Assembly (NCBI RefSeq): GCF_029626155.1
Contig: NZ_JARUBL010000001.1
Location: 4,010,501-4,074,500 of the forward strand
Direction of reading: 5' to 3'
Source of the DNA: Solwaraspora sp. WMMD1047
Lineage (GTDB): Bacteria; Actinomycetota; Actinomycetes; Mycobacteriales; Micromonosporaceae
DNA length: 64,000 bases
Positions 10,355-17,714 of the stretch are shown piece by piece (the first letter of the stretch is position 1; every line of letters starts with the position of its first letter). A program made the position numbers and the translations under genes. Under the pieces are notes generated by a model, which saw nothing but the letters and a program-made list of their open reading frames with translations, was not told the origin of the DNA and did not search any database.

Positions 10355-10753
10355 TCAGGCGGCGCGGCGCTCGCGGGTCTGCTTGCAGCCGACGCAGGAG
10401 GTCGCCGCGGGGAAGATCTCCAGCCGCTCGACCGGGATCGCCGACCCGCATCCCTCGCACCAGCCGTAGCTTCCCTCGGCCAGCCGGGCCAGCGCGTGCT
10501 CGAACTGGGCCCGCCGGTCGAGGATGGTCCGCAGCAGCGACTGCGCGGTGTCCCGTTCCGCCGTCTTCGTGCCGCTGTCGGCCTGGTCGTCCCCGGCGGT
10601 GTCCCCCACCTCGACCAGCCGCAGCACCTGGCTCTGCGTCACGGCCTCTTCGTACTCCGCACTCAGCTCGTCGTAGCGGGCCTGCAGGGAGAGGCGGATC
10701 TGGTCGATGTCCGCCTGGGAACGGCCGGTGGTGACCGTTTCGTTGACGAGCAT
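10355..10753 (-). CDS. TraR/DksA-type zinc-finger protein
   Basis: 132 residues from the ATG at 10753 (AAAGG lies upstream; a GTG at 10795 is the alternative). The N-terminal two thirds form an acidic coiled-coil hairpin; the C-terminus has the four-cysteine zinc finger CEGCGSAIP...CVGC typical of the DksA/TraR family. DksA proteins enter the RNA-polymerase secondary channel and modulate transcription under starvation. Actinomycete relatives are less well studied. A SigB/SigF-type promoter at 10835-10860 points at this gene, making it stress-inducible by inference. Confidence 0.85.
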   Translation of the reverse strand: MLVNETVTTGRSQADIDQIRLSLQARYDELSAEYEEAVTQSQVLRLVEVGDTAGDDQADSGTKTAERDTAQSLLRTILDRRAQFEHALARLAEGSYGWCEGCGSAIPVERLEIFPAATSCVGCKQTRERRAA

Positions 10754-10834
10754 GGCGCTGCCTGCCTTTCCATGGAGGGTGGCGCCCGTCGCCACGGACC
10801 GGATGTCCGGTTACGGCCGCCGTGATTCGCGCGA

Positions 10835-10860
10835 GTACCCCGCGCGGCCCACCGCCAAAC
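10835..10860 (-). promoter_or_regulatory. SigB/SigF-type promoter of the TraR/DksA gene
   Basis: Reading the minus strand: GTTT (10857-10860), a 16-bp spacer, GGGTAC (10835-10840). This is an exact match to the actinomycete SigB/SigF-type consensus. The expected start of transcription is about 75 bp before the gene's ATG. Confidence 0.7.
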
Positions 10861-10944
10861 CACCGCCGACTGACGATCACCCGACCGGCGGAATTCCGCC
10901 GGTCCGGCCGCCGCCGGCCCGGGTCACCGGCAGGGTTCGGCGGG

Positions 10945-11577
10945 TCAGTCGGCCGGTTCCACCACGGCCGGCCGGCGCGGGTCGTCGGCCCGGACCACCA
11001 CGTCGGCGAAGGTTTCGGGCCGCACCTCCGAGGCGTACCGGGCGAACGCCGGCAGCGTCCAGGCGTCGGTCTCGGGGGTACGCCGGGCCAGCGCGGCGGC
11101 CGACAGGACCAGATGGACGGTGAGGTCGAACGGCAGCCCGCCGCCGAGCAGCAGCGGACCGCTGACCAGGACCACCCCGCCGGGCGGCACCGACAGGTAC
11201 GCCGCCCGGGTCGCCCGGTCGGTCTCCGGGTCCCACAGCGACGGCAGGATGAATCCGGCGCCGCCGGGGGCGAGGGGATCGAGCACCTCCCGGCGCAGCG
11301 CCGCCTCGTCCAGCCAGCCGGTGTAGAACGCCTCCGGATTGGTCCGGCCGAACTCGTACCGCAGCGAGGCCGGTCGGAGGAAGTCGCCCGCGCGTACCGA
11401 CACCGCCGGCCGCCCGCGTACCCGCAGGGGGTCGACCAGGGCCGTCGCGAGCCGGTCGGGACCGGCCGCGTCCGGGCCGTCGACGGCCACCCGCAGCCGG
11501 TCGGACGGACGCTGCCCGGCAAGCCGGTCGGCGAGTTCGTCGACAAGCAGTTCGGGCGTGATCGGACGGACCCGCAC
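10945..11577 (-). CDS. Uridine-kinase-like P-loop protein with degenerate Walker A
   Basis: About 210 residues from the GTG at 11577 (an ATG at 11613 is in frame). The overall pattern, RLRVAVDGP near residue 28, then AGDFLRPASLRYEFGRTNPE, FYTGWLDEAALRREVL and VLVSGPLLLG, matches nucleoside-kinase-like proteins that actinomycete genomes annotate as uridine kinases. The P-loop reads GPDAAGPDR (34-42) instead of Gx4GK[ST], so the ATP-binding Lys and Ser/Thr are missing. It may be catalytically dead or use another mode of binding. Confidence 0.65.
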   Translation of the reverse strand: MRVRPITPELLVDELADRLAGQRPSDRLRVAVDGPDAAGPDRLATALVDPLRVRGRPAVSVRAGDFLRPASLRYEFGRTNPEAFYTGWLDEAALRREVLDPLAPGGAGFILPSLWDPETDRATRAAYLSVPPGGVVLVSGPLLLGGGLPFDLTVHLVLSAAALARRTPETDAWTLPAFARYASEVRPETFADVVVRADDPRRPAVVEPAD

Positions 11578-11649
11578 CCACCCATCGTGCCGAACCCGGT
11601 CGCAGCGGCTCACGGCGGGCGCCCGGACCGCCGGGCGGCCGGGTGTGGG

Positions 11650-12309
11650 TCAGCCGGTGCGGTCGACGGTGACCAGGGCGTCGTCGGCGAGCCGGTAACC
11701 CACCCCGTAGACCGTGGTGACCAACGGCACGTCGGCGCCGACCTTGCCGCGCAGCCGGCGGATGTGCACATCCACCGTCCGCACTCCGGCGTGTTCGTAG
11801 CCCCAGACCGCCGCGAGCAGCTGCAACCGGGTGAAGACCCGGCGGGGATGCGCGACCAGGTGCAGCAAGAGGTCGAACTCCAGCCGGGTCAGCGGCAGCG
11901 GTTCGCCGCCGAGCAACACCGACCGGGACGCGGCCAGGATGTGCAACCGGGTCGCGTCGGAGCCGGCCACCGACGGATCCGCCGGGCCGGTCGGTGGTCG
12001 CTGCACCGCAGCGGTACGCCGTGGTGCGGGCAGGTCGGTCCGGTCCGCGCGACGCTCCGGCGGGAGGGTGGCCACGCTGACGGTGCCCTCACCGCGTTCG
12101 AGGAGCTCCCGGGCCGCCTCCAGCAGTCGCCGGGCCGGCGGTGTCAGGGCCTCTTCGCCGGCCAGCGGGATGGACAGCGTCACGGTCAGCGCTGGCGCCG
12201 GTTGGGCACCGGTGTTGCCGGGCCGGCGCGGCGCGACCGGTGGGCGGCCAGGACCGCTGTGCTGGGACGCGTGCCAACCGGCGCGCGACGAGGCAGGGCT
12301 GACCGACAT
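11650..12309 (-). CDS. OmpR-type winged-helix regulator lacking a receiver domain (copy 1)
   Basis: 219 residues. The ATG at 12309 follows AAGGAGG closely, a strong ribosome-binding site. The C-terminal about 100 residues are an OmpR/PhoB winged helix ([48 protein letters not shown]). The N-terminal 110 residues are Pro/Arg/Ala-rich, with a weak hydrophobic segment and a predicted helix, and carry no receiver domain or phospho-acceptor Asp. It is a close paralogue of the regulator at 13482-13895; both flank the AEC transporter gene. Confidence 0.82.
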   Translation of the reverse strand: MSVSPASSRAGWHASQHSGPGRPPVAPRRPGNTGAQPAPALTVTLSIPLAGEEALTPPARRLLEAARELLERGEGTVSVATLPPERRADRTDLPAPRRTAAVQRPPTGPADPSVAGSDATRLHILAASRSVLLGGEPLPLTRLEFDLLLHLVAHPRRVFTRLQLLAAVWGYEHAGVRTVDVHIRRLRGKVGADVPLVTTVYGVGYRLADDALVTVDRTG

Positions 12310-12506
12310 AGTCCTCCTTGGCGCTCTTCCGGGGTTACCCCCGCGGCCCGGAAACGCCGCTCTGTCGATGTTTCCGGGCACCCGGGCAAGGGTCAAGTGC
12401 CGTTCGCGTTGCTTGAATGTGACAAAAGACAAACGCTAAGGAATCGACCGCTTGCGCTGTGTGCCAGGGCGCAGCCTACCCCGCCCGGTCAACCGCGACG
12501 CGAGGG

Positions 12507-12538
12507 GCCGCCGATAACGGCCCGCCGCCGATAACGGC
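12507..12538. repeat. Tandem direct repeat before the AEC transporter gene
   Basis: GCCGCCGATAACGGC occurs twice, at 12507-12521 and 12524-12538, a perfect 15-bp direct repeat with a 17-bp period, ending 11 bp before the ATG at 12550. Direct repeats are the usual target form of OmpR-type winged-helix proteins, two of which flank this gene. Regulatory role inferred. Confidence 0.5.
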
Positions 12539-12549
12539 AGGATGATCAT

Positions 12550-13473
12550 ATGCGTGGGGTGCTGACCGGATTCGTCGCGATCTGGGCGGTGACCCTGACC
12601 GGCTATCTGGTCGGCCGGTTCGACCTGCTGGGGCCGCGGGCCACCGAGGTGCTCGCCCGGCTGGCGTTCCTCGTCGCGACCCCGGCGCTGCTCTTCACCA
12701 CGCTGGCCCGGTCGGCGCTGGCCGAGGTCTTCACGCCGGCCCTGGCGGCGTTCGTCGCCAGCACGATCGTGGTCGCCTCGGCCTACCTCGCCATCGCCCG
12801 GTGGGCCTGGCGGCAGCCGGCTGCCGACGCGGTCATCGGTGCCCTCAGCGCGTCCTACGTCAACGCCGGCAACCTCGGCCTGCCGGTCTCCGCGTACGTC
12901 CTGGGTCAGGTCTCGTTCGTCGCGCCCGTGCTGCTGTTCCAGGTGCTCATCGCCGCGCCGACCGCGCTGGCGGTGCTGGACGCGGTCACCGCTGGCCGGC
13001 GGCCATCGGTGCGGCGGCTGGCGCTGCTGCCGGCCCGCAACCCCATCATGATCGGCTGTGCCGCCGGGTTGGCGGTCTCGGCGTCGGGCTGGCGGCCGCC
13101 GGCCGAGGTGATGCGGCCGTTCGATCTGGTCGGCGCGGCCGCCGTGCCGCTGGCGTTGCTGGCGCTCGGGATGTCACTGCGGGGCAGCCGCCCGCTGGCG
13201 CCGGGCCCCGAGGCGGCGCTGCGTTACCCCGCGGTCGGGCTGAAGGTGCTGGCGCAACCCGTGGTGGCGTACCTGATCGCGCACTTCGCACTGGGTCTGA
13301 CCGGGCCGACCCTGCTCGCCGCCGTCCTCATCTCGGGGCTGCCCACCGCGCAGAACGTCTTCATCTTCGCCACCCACTACCGGGTGGCGCAGTCGCTGGC
13401 CCGGGACGCGGTGGTGCTCTCCACCGTCGTCGCGACGGTGAGCCTGGCGCTGATCGCCGCCGGTTTGGGCTGA
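12550..13473 (+). CDS. AEC-family (auxin efflux carrier-like) permease
   Basis: 307 residues, almost entirely hydrophobic, with about ten predicted transmembrane segments in the AEC/Mem_trans arrangement: an N-terminal five-helix block with an NAGNLGLPVSAYVLG motif and a C-terminal block with GLPTAQNVFIFATHY. Bacterial members export or import small organic anions such as malate or malonate. The substrate here is unknown. It lies between two receiver-less OmpR-type regulators and next to a cysteine dioxygenase-rhodanese operon, so a sulfur-containing acid is a possible substrate, by context only. Confidence 0.85.
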   Translation: MRGVLTGFVAIWAVTLTGYLVGRFDLLGPRATEVLARLAFLVATPALLFTTLARSALAEVFTPALAAFVASTIVVASAYLAIARWAWRQPAADAVIGALSASYVNAGNLGLPVSAYVLGQVSFVAPVLLFQVLIAAPTALAVLDAVTAGRRPSVRRLALLPARNPIMIGCAAGLAVSASGWRPPAEVMRPFDLVGAAAVPLALLALGMSLRGSRPLAPGPEAALRYPAVGLKVLAQPVVAYLIAHFALGLTGPTLLAAVLISGLPTAQNVFIFATHYRVAQSLARDAVVLSTVVATVSLALIAAGLG

Positions 13474-13481
13474 TCGACCGG

Positions 13482-13895
13482 TCAGTTGTCGGGTTCGACG
13501 ACGACCCGGACGCCGTCGGCGAGCCGGTAGCCGACTCCGTAGACGGTGGTCACCACCGGGAGCGCGTCGCCGACCTTGGCCCGCAGCCGGCGTACGTGCA
13601 CGTCGACCGTGCGGACCAGGGCGTGTTCGTAGCCCCAGACCTGATTCAGCAGTTGCAGCCGGGTGAAGACCCGCCGCGGATGCTGGGCGAGGAACCGCAG
13701 CAGGTCGAACTCCAGCCGGGTCAGCACCAACGCCACACCGTCGCGCAGCACCCGGCGGGAGGCGGTCAGGATCCGCAGCGTCGGCGGAGCCGGCTCCGGC
13801 CCGGCCCCAGGCACACGCCCAGACGGTTGGTCCGGCTGCGGACGGCGTCGGACGGTCGCCGGGTGGGTACGCGGGGAGATGACGGTCACCGTCAT
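13482..13895 (-). CDS. OmpR-type winged-helix regulator lacking a receiver domain (copy 2)
   Basis: 137 residues. After a 38-residue Pro/Arg-rich lead, the whole protein is an OmpR/PhoB DNA-binding domain ([48 protein letters not shown]) nearly identical in its core to that of the 11650-12309 gene. No receiver domain is present. Its ATG overlaps the rhodanese stop codon (ATGA), so it is the third gene of the cysteine dioxygenase operon and probably regulates it. How it senses a signal without a receiver is unclear. Confidence 0.83.
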   Translation of the reverse strand: MTVTVISPRTHPATVRRRPQPDQPSGRVPGAGPEPAPPTLRILTASRRVLRDGVALVLTRLEFDLLRFLAQHPRRVFTRLQLLNQVWGYEHALVRTVDVHVRRLRAKVGDALPVVTTVYGVGYRLADGVRVVVEPDN

Positions 13896-14359
13896 GGTGC
13901 CTCCTCCTTGGAGTCCGACCGTGGTCCGAAGGTGGGCAGGCCGGCCAACCGCCAGGCGGTGAAGCCGCCGACGACGTCGGTCGCCCGGCGGTGGCCGAGG
14001 TCCTGCAGGGCCGCGGCGGCCAGCGAGGAGGTGTAGCCCTCCTCGCAGAACACCACCACCGGCAGGTCGTAACGGTCGGCGACGGGCAGCCGCGCGGAGC
14101 TACGTGGATCGAAGCGCCATTCCAGTACGTTCCGCTCGACCAGCAGGGCACCCGGCACGGCGCCGGAGGCGGCCCGTTGGGCGGCCGGCCGGATGTCGAC
14201 GAGTACCGCGCCGCCGCGGTGTGCCAGGTGGGCGCCCTCCGGGTCGAGCCGGCGCAGCCGGGCCCGGGCGGCGGTCAGGAGGTCGTCGATGCCCAGCGAG
14301 CCGACCGGCGGCACCGGACCCGCCGGTCCGGCGGGACGCAGCCCGGTCGCGGTGCTCAC
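13892..14359 (-). CDS. Rhodanese-like sulfurtransferase
   Basis: 155 residues with one rhodanese domain. Typical segments are [29 protein letters not shown], and the active-site loop CEEGYTSS with catalytic Cys105. It transfers sulfane sulfur through a cysteine persulfide. It overlaps the cysteine dioxygenase gene upstream and the regulator gene downstream (ATGA at both junctions), so the three are translationally coupled. The pairing suggests oxidation or detoxification of cysteine-derived sulfur and sulfite. Confidence 0.9.
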   Translation of the reverse strand: MSTATGLRPAGPAGPVPPVGSLGIDDLLTAARARLRRLDPEGAHLAHRGGAVLVDIRPAAQRAASGAVPGALLVERNVLEWRFDPRSSARLPVADRYDLPVVVFCEEGYTSSLAAAALQDLGHRRATDVVGGFTAWRLAGLPTFGPRSDSKEEAP

Positions 14360-14808
14360 CAGGCCACCCCCGCCTCGGCCACCTCGGCCACCAGCAGTCG
14401 GCCGCCGTCGAGGCGGTAGCGGGTCATGCGGCGCAGCGCGGGCCGGTAGACGTGCAGGCTGACGGCGGGTTGGTCACCGCGGTTGGCGACCAGGTGCACG
14501 TGGCGCGCCCCGAACCGCCGACCGGCGCCGGCGGAAAGCACCGCCGGCCGGAGCCGCCCACCGCTGACCGTCTGCTCGGTGAGCGCCCCGGAGACGACCA
14601 GGAAGGCGCCGGACGAGCCGCCGTGGTCGTGCAGGTCGGTCTGCTGACCGGGCAGCCAGGTGAGCAACCAGACCTCGTGTCCGGGGTCGGCCGCCAGCCG
14701 GGCGTACCAGCGGCCGGCCGGGTCGAATCGGGGTGCCACCGGCCAGCCGGCCGGGTCGGCGGCGTAGCGCCGCGCGACGGTGAGCGGATCAGCCGCCAGG
14801 AAGATCAT
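14356..14808 (-). CDS. Cysteine dioxygenase (type I CDO)
   Basis: 150 residues of the thiol dioxygenase cupin family. Iron ligands are His60 and His62 in DLHDHGGSSGAFLV, and His103 or His105 in ARHVHLVAN. The enzyme oxidises L-cysteine to cysteine sulfinate with O2. As in other bacterial CDOs, the Cys of the Cys-Tyr crosslink is not present. It is the first gene of a three-gene operon with rhodanese and a winged-helix regulator. A palindrome about 50 bp upstream is a good operator candidate. Confidence 0.88.
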   Translation of the reverse strand: MIFLAADPLTVARRYAADPAGWPVAPRFDPAGRWYARLAADPGHEVWLLTWLPGQQTDLHDHGGSSGAFLVVSGALTEQTVSGGRLRPAVLSAGAGRRFGARHVHLVANRGDQPAVSLHVYRPALRRMTRYRLDGGRLLVAEVAEAGVAW

Positions 14809-14859
14809 CAGCAGTCCTCGGGTGCGTGCGGTTCGACCCGTTCAGAATAGACTGCAAAG

Positions 14860-14876
14860 CCTATCGGTTTGATAGG
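14860..14876. promoter_or_regulatory. Candidate operator of the cysteine dioxygenase operon
   Basis: CCTATC-GGTTT-GATAGG is a perfect 6-bp inverted repeat with a 5-bp centre, in an AT-rich patch (14840-14940) between the cysteine dioxygenase and SGNH hydrolase genes, which are divergent. It starts 51 bp before the dioxygenase start codon, consistent with overlap of its promoter. Confidence 0.5.
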
Positions 14877-14993
14877 TAATCCCAAAAGATGGACGCTCGA
14901 CCAAGATTGAGTTACCTCGATTAAAATGATTCAATTGCCGAGGAGTCAGGGCCGTCACGCGTTCCCGCACCGTCACCGTGACAGGAGAAACCC

Positions 14994-16130
14994 ATGCTCC
15001 GCTGGCCCCTCCTCAGGGCTTTCCTGACCGCGCTCGTGCTACTGGCCGGGCTGCTCCTCGCCACCCCGGCGTCCCCCGATCCGGCCGCGGCAGCCGCCGC
15101 CCCGGTCCGGATCATGCCGCTCGGCGACTCCATCACCGGGTCACCCGGCTGCTGGCGGTCCGTGCTCTGGAACCGGCTGCAGAACACCGGCTACCCCGAT
15201 GTCGACTTCGTCGGCACCCTCGGCCCGCAGGGCTGCGGCCAGCCGTACGACGGCGACAACGAGGGGCACGGCGGCGCCCTGGTGACCGCGGTCGCCAACC
15301 AGAACCAACTCCCCGCCTGGCTGTCGGCCACCCGGCCGGACGTCGTCCTGATGCACTTCGGCACCAATGACGTCTGGAGCAACCGGTCGACGGCCACCGT
15401 CCTGGCCGCGTACGGCAAGCTGGTGGACCAGATGCGGGCCAGCAACCCGGCCATCCGGGTGCTCGTCGCCCAGCTCATCCCGATGGCGCCGACCAGCTGC
15501 GGCGAGTGCGGCGCCCGGGTGGTGGCGCTCAACAACGCGATCCCCGGCTGGGCGGCGGCGAAGAGCACGGCCGCCTCGCCGGTCGTCGTGGTCGACCAGT
15601 GGACCGGCTTCAGCACCGGCAGTGACACCTACGACGGCGTACACCCGAACGCGGCCGGCGACCAGAAGATCGCCGACCGGTGGTACCCGGCACTGACCGC
15701 GGTCCTGCGCGGCATCACGCCGACGCCCGGGCCGACCCCCACCGCCACTCCCACGCCCGGGCCGACCCCGACACCCGGTCCTACGCCGACGCCGACCGCG
15801 ACCCCCACCGGACCACCGCCGGCCGGCGGGTGTACGGCCAGCTACCGGATCATCGGGCAGTGGCAGGGCGGCTTCCAGGGTGAGATCACCGTCGCCAACG
15901 GCGGCACCGCCGCGATCACCGGGTGGACCGTCCGGTTCACCCTCGCCGGCGGGCAGCAGATCAACCAGGCGTGGAACGCCTCGCTGGCCCAGAGCGGGTC
16001 GGCGGTCACCGCCCGCGACGTCGGTTGGAACGGCGGTCTGCCGCCGGGGGCCAGCACCGCGTTCGGCTTCATCGGCAGCTGGTCCGGCAGCAACCCGGTC
16101 CCGGCGACGGTCAGCTGCGCCAGCTCGTAG
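14994..16130 (+). CDS. Secreted SGNH hydrolase with C-terminal CBM2
   Basis: 378 residues. The ATG at 14994 follows AGGAG. A signal peptide (LLRAFLTALVLLAGLLLATPAS) leads to an SGNH/GDSL hydrolase domain. Block I is GDSIT with Ser46, block III is FGTNDVW, and block V is DGVHPNAAG. This arrangement is like CE3-type acetyl xylan esterases. A Pro/Thr linker of TPGPTPT repeats joins it to a family 2 carbohydrate-binding module (CTASYRIIGQWQGGFQGE... to the end). It should deacetylate plant polysaccharide while bound to cellulose or chitin. It faces an LPMO gene across a shared terminator. Confidence 0.9.
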   Translation: MLRWPLLRAFLTALVLLAGLLLATPASPDPAAAAAAPVRIMPLGDSITGSPGCWRSVLWNRLQNTGYPDVDFVGTLGPQGCGQPYDGDNEGHGGALVTAVANQNQLPAWLSATRPDVVLMHFGTNDVWSNRSTATVLAAYGKLVDQMRASNPAIRVLVAQLIPMAPTSCGECGARVVALNNAIPGWAAAKSTAASPVVVVDQWTGFSTGSDTYDGVHPNAAGDQKIADRWYPALTAVLRGITPTPGPTPTATPTPGPTPTPGPTPTPTATPTGPPPAGGCTASYRIIGQWQGGFQGEITVANGGTAAITGWTVRFTLAGGQQINQAWNASLAQSGSAVTARDVGWNGGLPPGASTAFGFIGSWSGSNPVPATVSCASS

Positions 16131-16152
16131 ACACCTGCAGACAGCTCGGATG

Positions 16153-16194
16153 GACGGGCCCCGGACCAGCGACGTTGCTGGTCCGGGGCCCGTC
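16153..16194. terminator. Bidirectional terminator between SGNH hydrolase and LPMO genes
   Basis: A perfect 18-bp stem (16153-16170 with 16177-16194) and a 6-base loop GACGTT. It lies between two convergent genes and starts 22 bp after the hydrolase stop codon. No U-tract. Confidence 0.8.
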
Positions 16195-16249
16195 TGCTCA
16201 CCGGTGGTGCGGTTTCCGGCGGCCGGTCAGCACCGCCGGATGGTGCAGC

Positions 16250-17338
16250 TCAGGAACAGGCGGCGCCGTTGAGCCGGACCGCGCTCGGCGGCGGGCTGGA
16301 CGATCCGCTGCTGATGAAGCCGACCGAGACCGATGCCCCGGGTGCCAACGACTGGCCCCAGCTCGGCGCGGTGGCCGTGGCGGTGCTGCCGGTCTGCGAC
16401 ACGGTCGCGTTCCAGCCCTGGCTGATCGTGTTGCCACTCGGCATCGTCCAGGACGCGGTCCAGGGGCTGACCGCCGCGGTGCCGGTGTTGCGCACCGTCA
16501 CGGTCGCCTGGTAGCCGCCCGACCAGGAGCTGTCGACCGACACCGTGGCGGCGCACGCCCCGGTGCCCACCGGCGGAGTGGTGGTGGGCGGGGTGGTCGG
16601 CGGGATCGTCGGTGGCGTGGTGGGCGGGGTGGTCGGCGGCGTCGTGGGCGGCGTGGTCGGCGTGCCGCCGCCGCCGAAGTTGACGTCGGAGCAGTTGTAG
16701 AACGCCTCCGGGCTGTCCGAGCGCTGCCAGATCGAGTAGATGATGTGCCGGCCGCTCTTGTTGGGCAGCCGCGCGTTCCAGACGTACTCCGAACCGGACG
16801 GACCGGCCGCCGTGGGCGGGTTGGTCACCTGGTCGAACGGCGTGGCCTCCAGATCCGACCACTTCAGCGGCTGGCTGGGGTCGAAGCCGTCCTTGGTCAC
16901 GTACTGGTACCAGGTACCCGGGTGCGGCGCCCACGCGTTGTACCGGAAGGTGATGTTGGCGCCCGACTGCAGGTTCGTCGTCGGCCAGTCGGTGCGGGCG
17001 GCGTTGTAGGCGGCGTACTTGGTGGTGCCGGCGCCGCAGAGCTGGCCGTCCGGGATGATCTCCCGGTGCCGGCCGCCGGCGTTGCCGATCAACACCCCGT
17101 AGAAGTCCCAGAGCGGCTGCTTGCCGCCCTCGGCCACGGCCGCCACACAGGCCGGGTTCGTCGGGTACAGATCGCCGCCGCCGGCCGCCCGGCCGTCCTC
17201 GTAGCAGGCGTATGTGCGGGTCGCGGGATAGGTCATCGCCCCGTGGGCGAGAGCCGCGTCGGGCTTCAGAACCAGCGGGAGCCCGGTGCCCAGCACCGCG
17301 GCGGCGGTGATGACCACCACCCTGCGCTTGATCTTCAA
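16250..17338 (-). CDS. Secreted AA10 lytic polysaccharide monooxygenase with CBM2
   Basis: 362 residues, starting at a TTG (17336-17338) preceded by GAGAGGA at good spacing; a longer frame has no such site. The signal peptide ends at ALA, releasing His32 as the mature N-terminus (HGAMTYPATRTYAC). His32 and His139 (in WAPHPGTWY) form the copper histidine brace. The AA10 domain is followed by a TPPTTPP repeat linker and a C-terminal CBM2 (CAATVSVDSSWSGGYQ). It cleaves crystalline cellulose or chitin oxidatively outside the cell. It probably cooperates with the neighbouring CBM2-bearing esterase. Confidence 0.93.
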   Translation of the reverse strand: MKIKRRVVVITAAAVLGTGLPLVLKPDAALAHGAMTYPATRTYACYEDGRAAGGGDLYPTNPACVAAVAEGGKQPLWDFYGVLIGNAGGRHREIIPDGQLCGAGTTKYAAYNAARTDWPTTNLQSGANITFRYNAWAPHPGTWYQYVTKDGFDPSQPLKWSDLEATPFDQVTNPPTAAGPSGSEYVWNARLPNKSGRHIIYSIWQRSDSPEAFYNCSDVNFGGGGTPTTPPTTPPTTPPTTPPTIPPTTPPTTTPPVGTGACAATVSVDSSWSGGYQATVTVRNTGTAAVSPWTASWTMPSGNTISQGWNATVSQTGSTATATAPSWGQSLAPGASVSVGFISSGSSSPPPSAVRLNGAACS

Positions 17339-17714
17339 GGTATTCCTCTCGGTGGGTCCACCCCCGGTGGGCGCGACCGGCACCGCCGCCGGGCGGCGGC
17401 GGCCGGGCTCGCCGGCACGGGGGCGTGGGCGCGGGCCGACTCAGGTTCGCCTGGTCGCCCGTCGCCGCAGTGTCATTTCGGTATCGCCGGCCGACCGAAC
17501 CGGTCCGCATCGGAGCGCTGCCCTTGTCGCTCCCTGCCCGGGGACCGTCGGCGTATTCGACCACTCGCGACCGCCACGCACCGACATTCCATCACGAGCG
17601 GCAGCGGACAGCAACATATGTCGATGCGGGTGGACCCGGAAACGGCGCGGGCCGGCCACGGCGCCGGGTGGGCGTCGCGGCCGGCCCCGGCCGGCGTCGG
17701 TCAACCTGCCCCGG
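17339..17714. other. Intergenic region upstream of the LPMO gene
   Basis: 376 bp with no convincing gene. It carries the LPMO ribosome-binding site next to 17338 and must hold its promoter, which I cannot place. The half nearest the LVIVD gene is very GC-rich with several short inverted repeats of GGCCGG type that could terminate that transcript. Confidence 0.5.

Noticed and set aside
12331-12353. GTTT-N11-GGGTAA (minus strand) ahead of the first winged-helix regulator
   Set aside because: Spacer too short for the promoter class.
12369-12394. GTTT-N16-GGGTCA ahead of the AEC permease
   Set aside because: The -10 box lacks the TA of GGGTA and lies more than 150 bp from the start codon.
15718-15825. 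Repetitive DNA of the type CCGACCCCCAC/CCCGGGCCG
   Set aside because: It encodes the Pro/Thr linker between the SGNH hydrolase and CBM2 domains, not a mobile or CRISPR repeat.
16560-16665. Repeats of GGCGTGGTGGGCGG type
   Set aside because: They encode the TPPTTPP linker of the LPMO on the minus strand.
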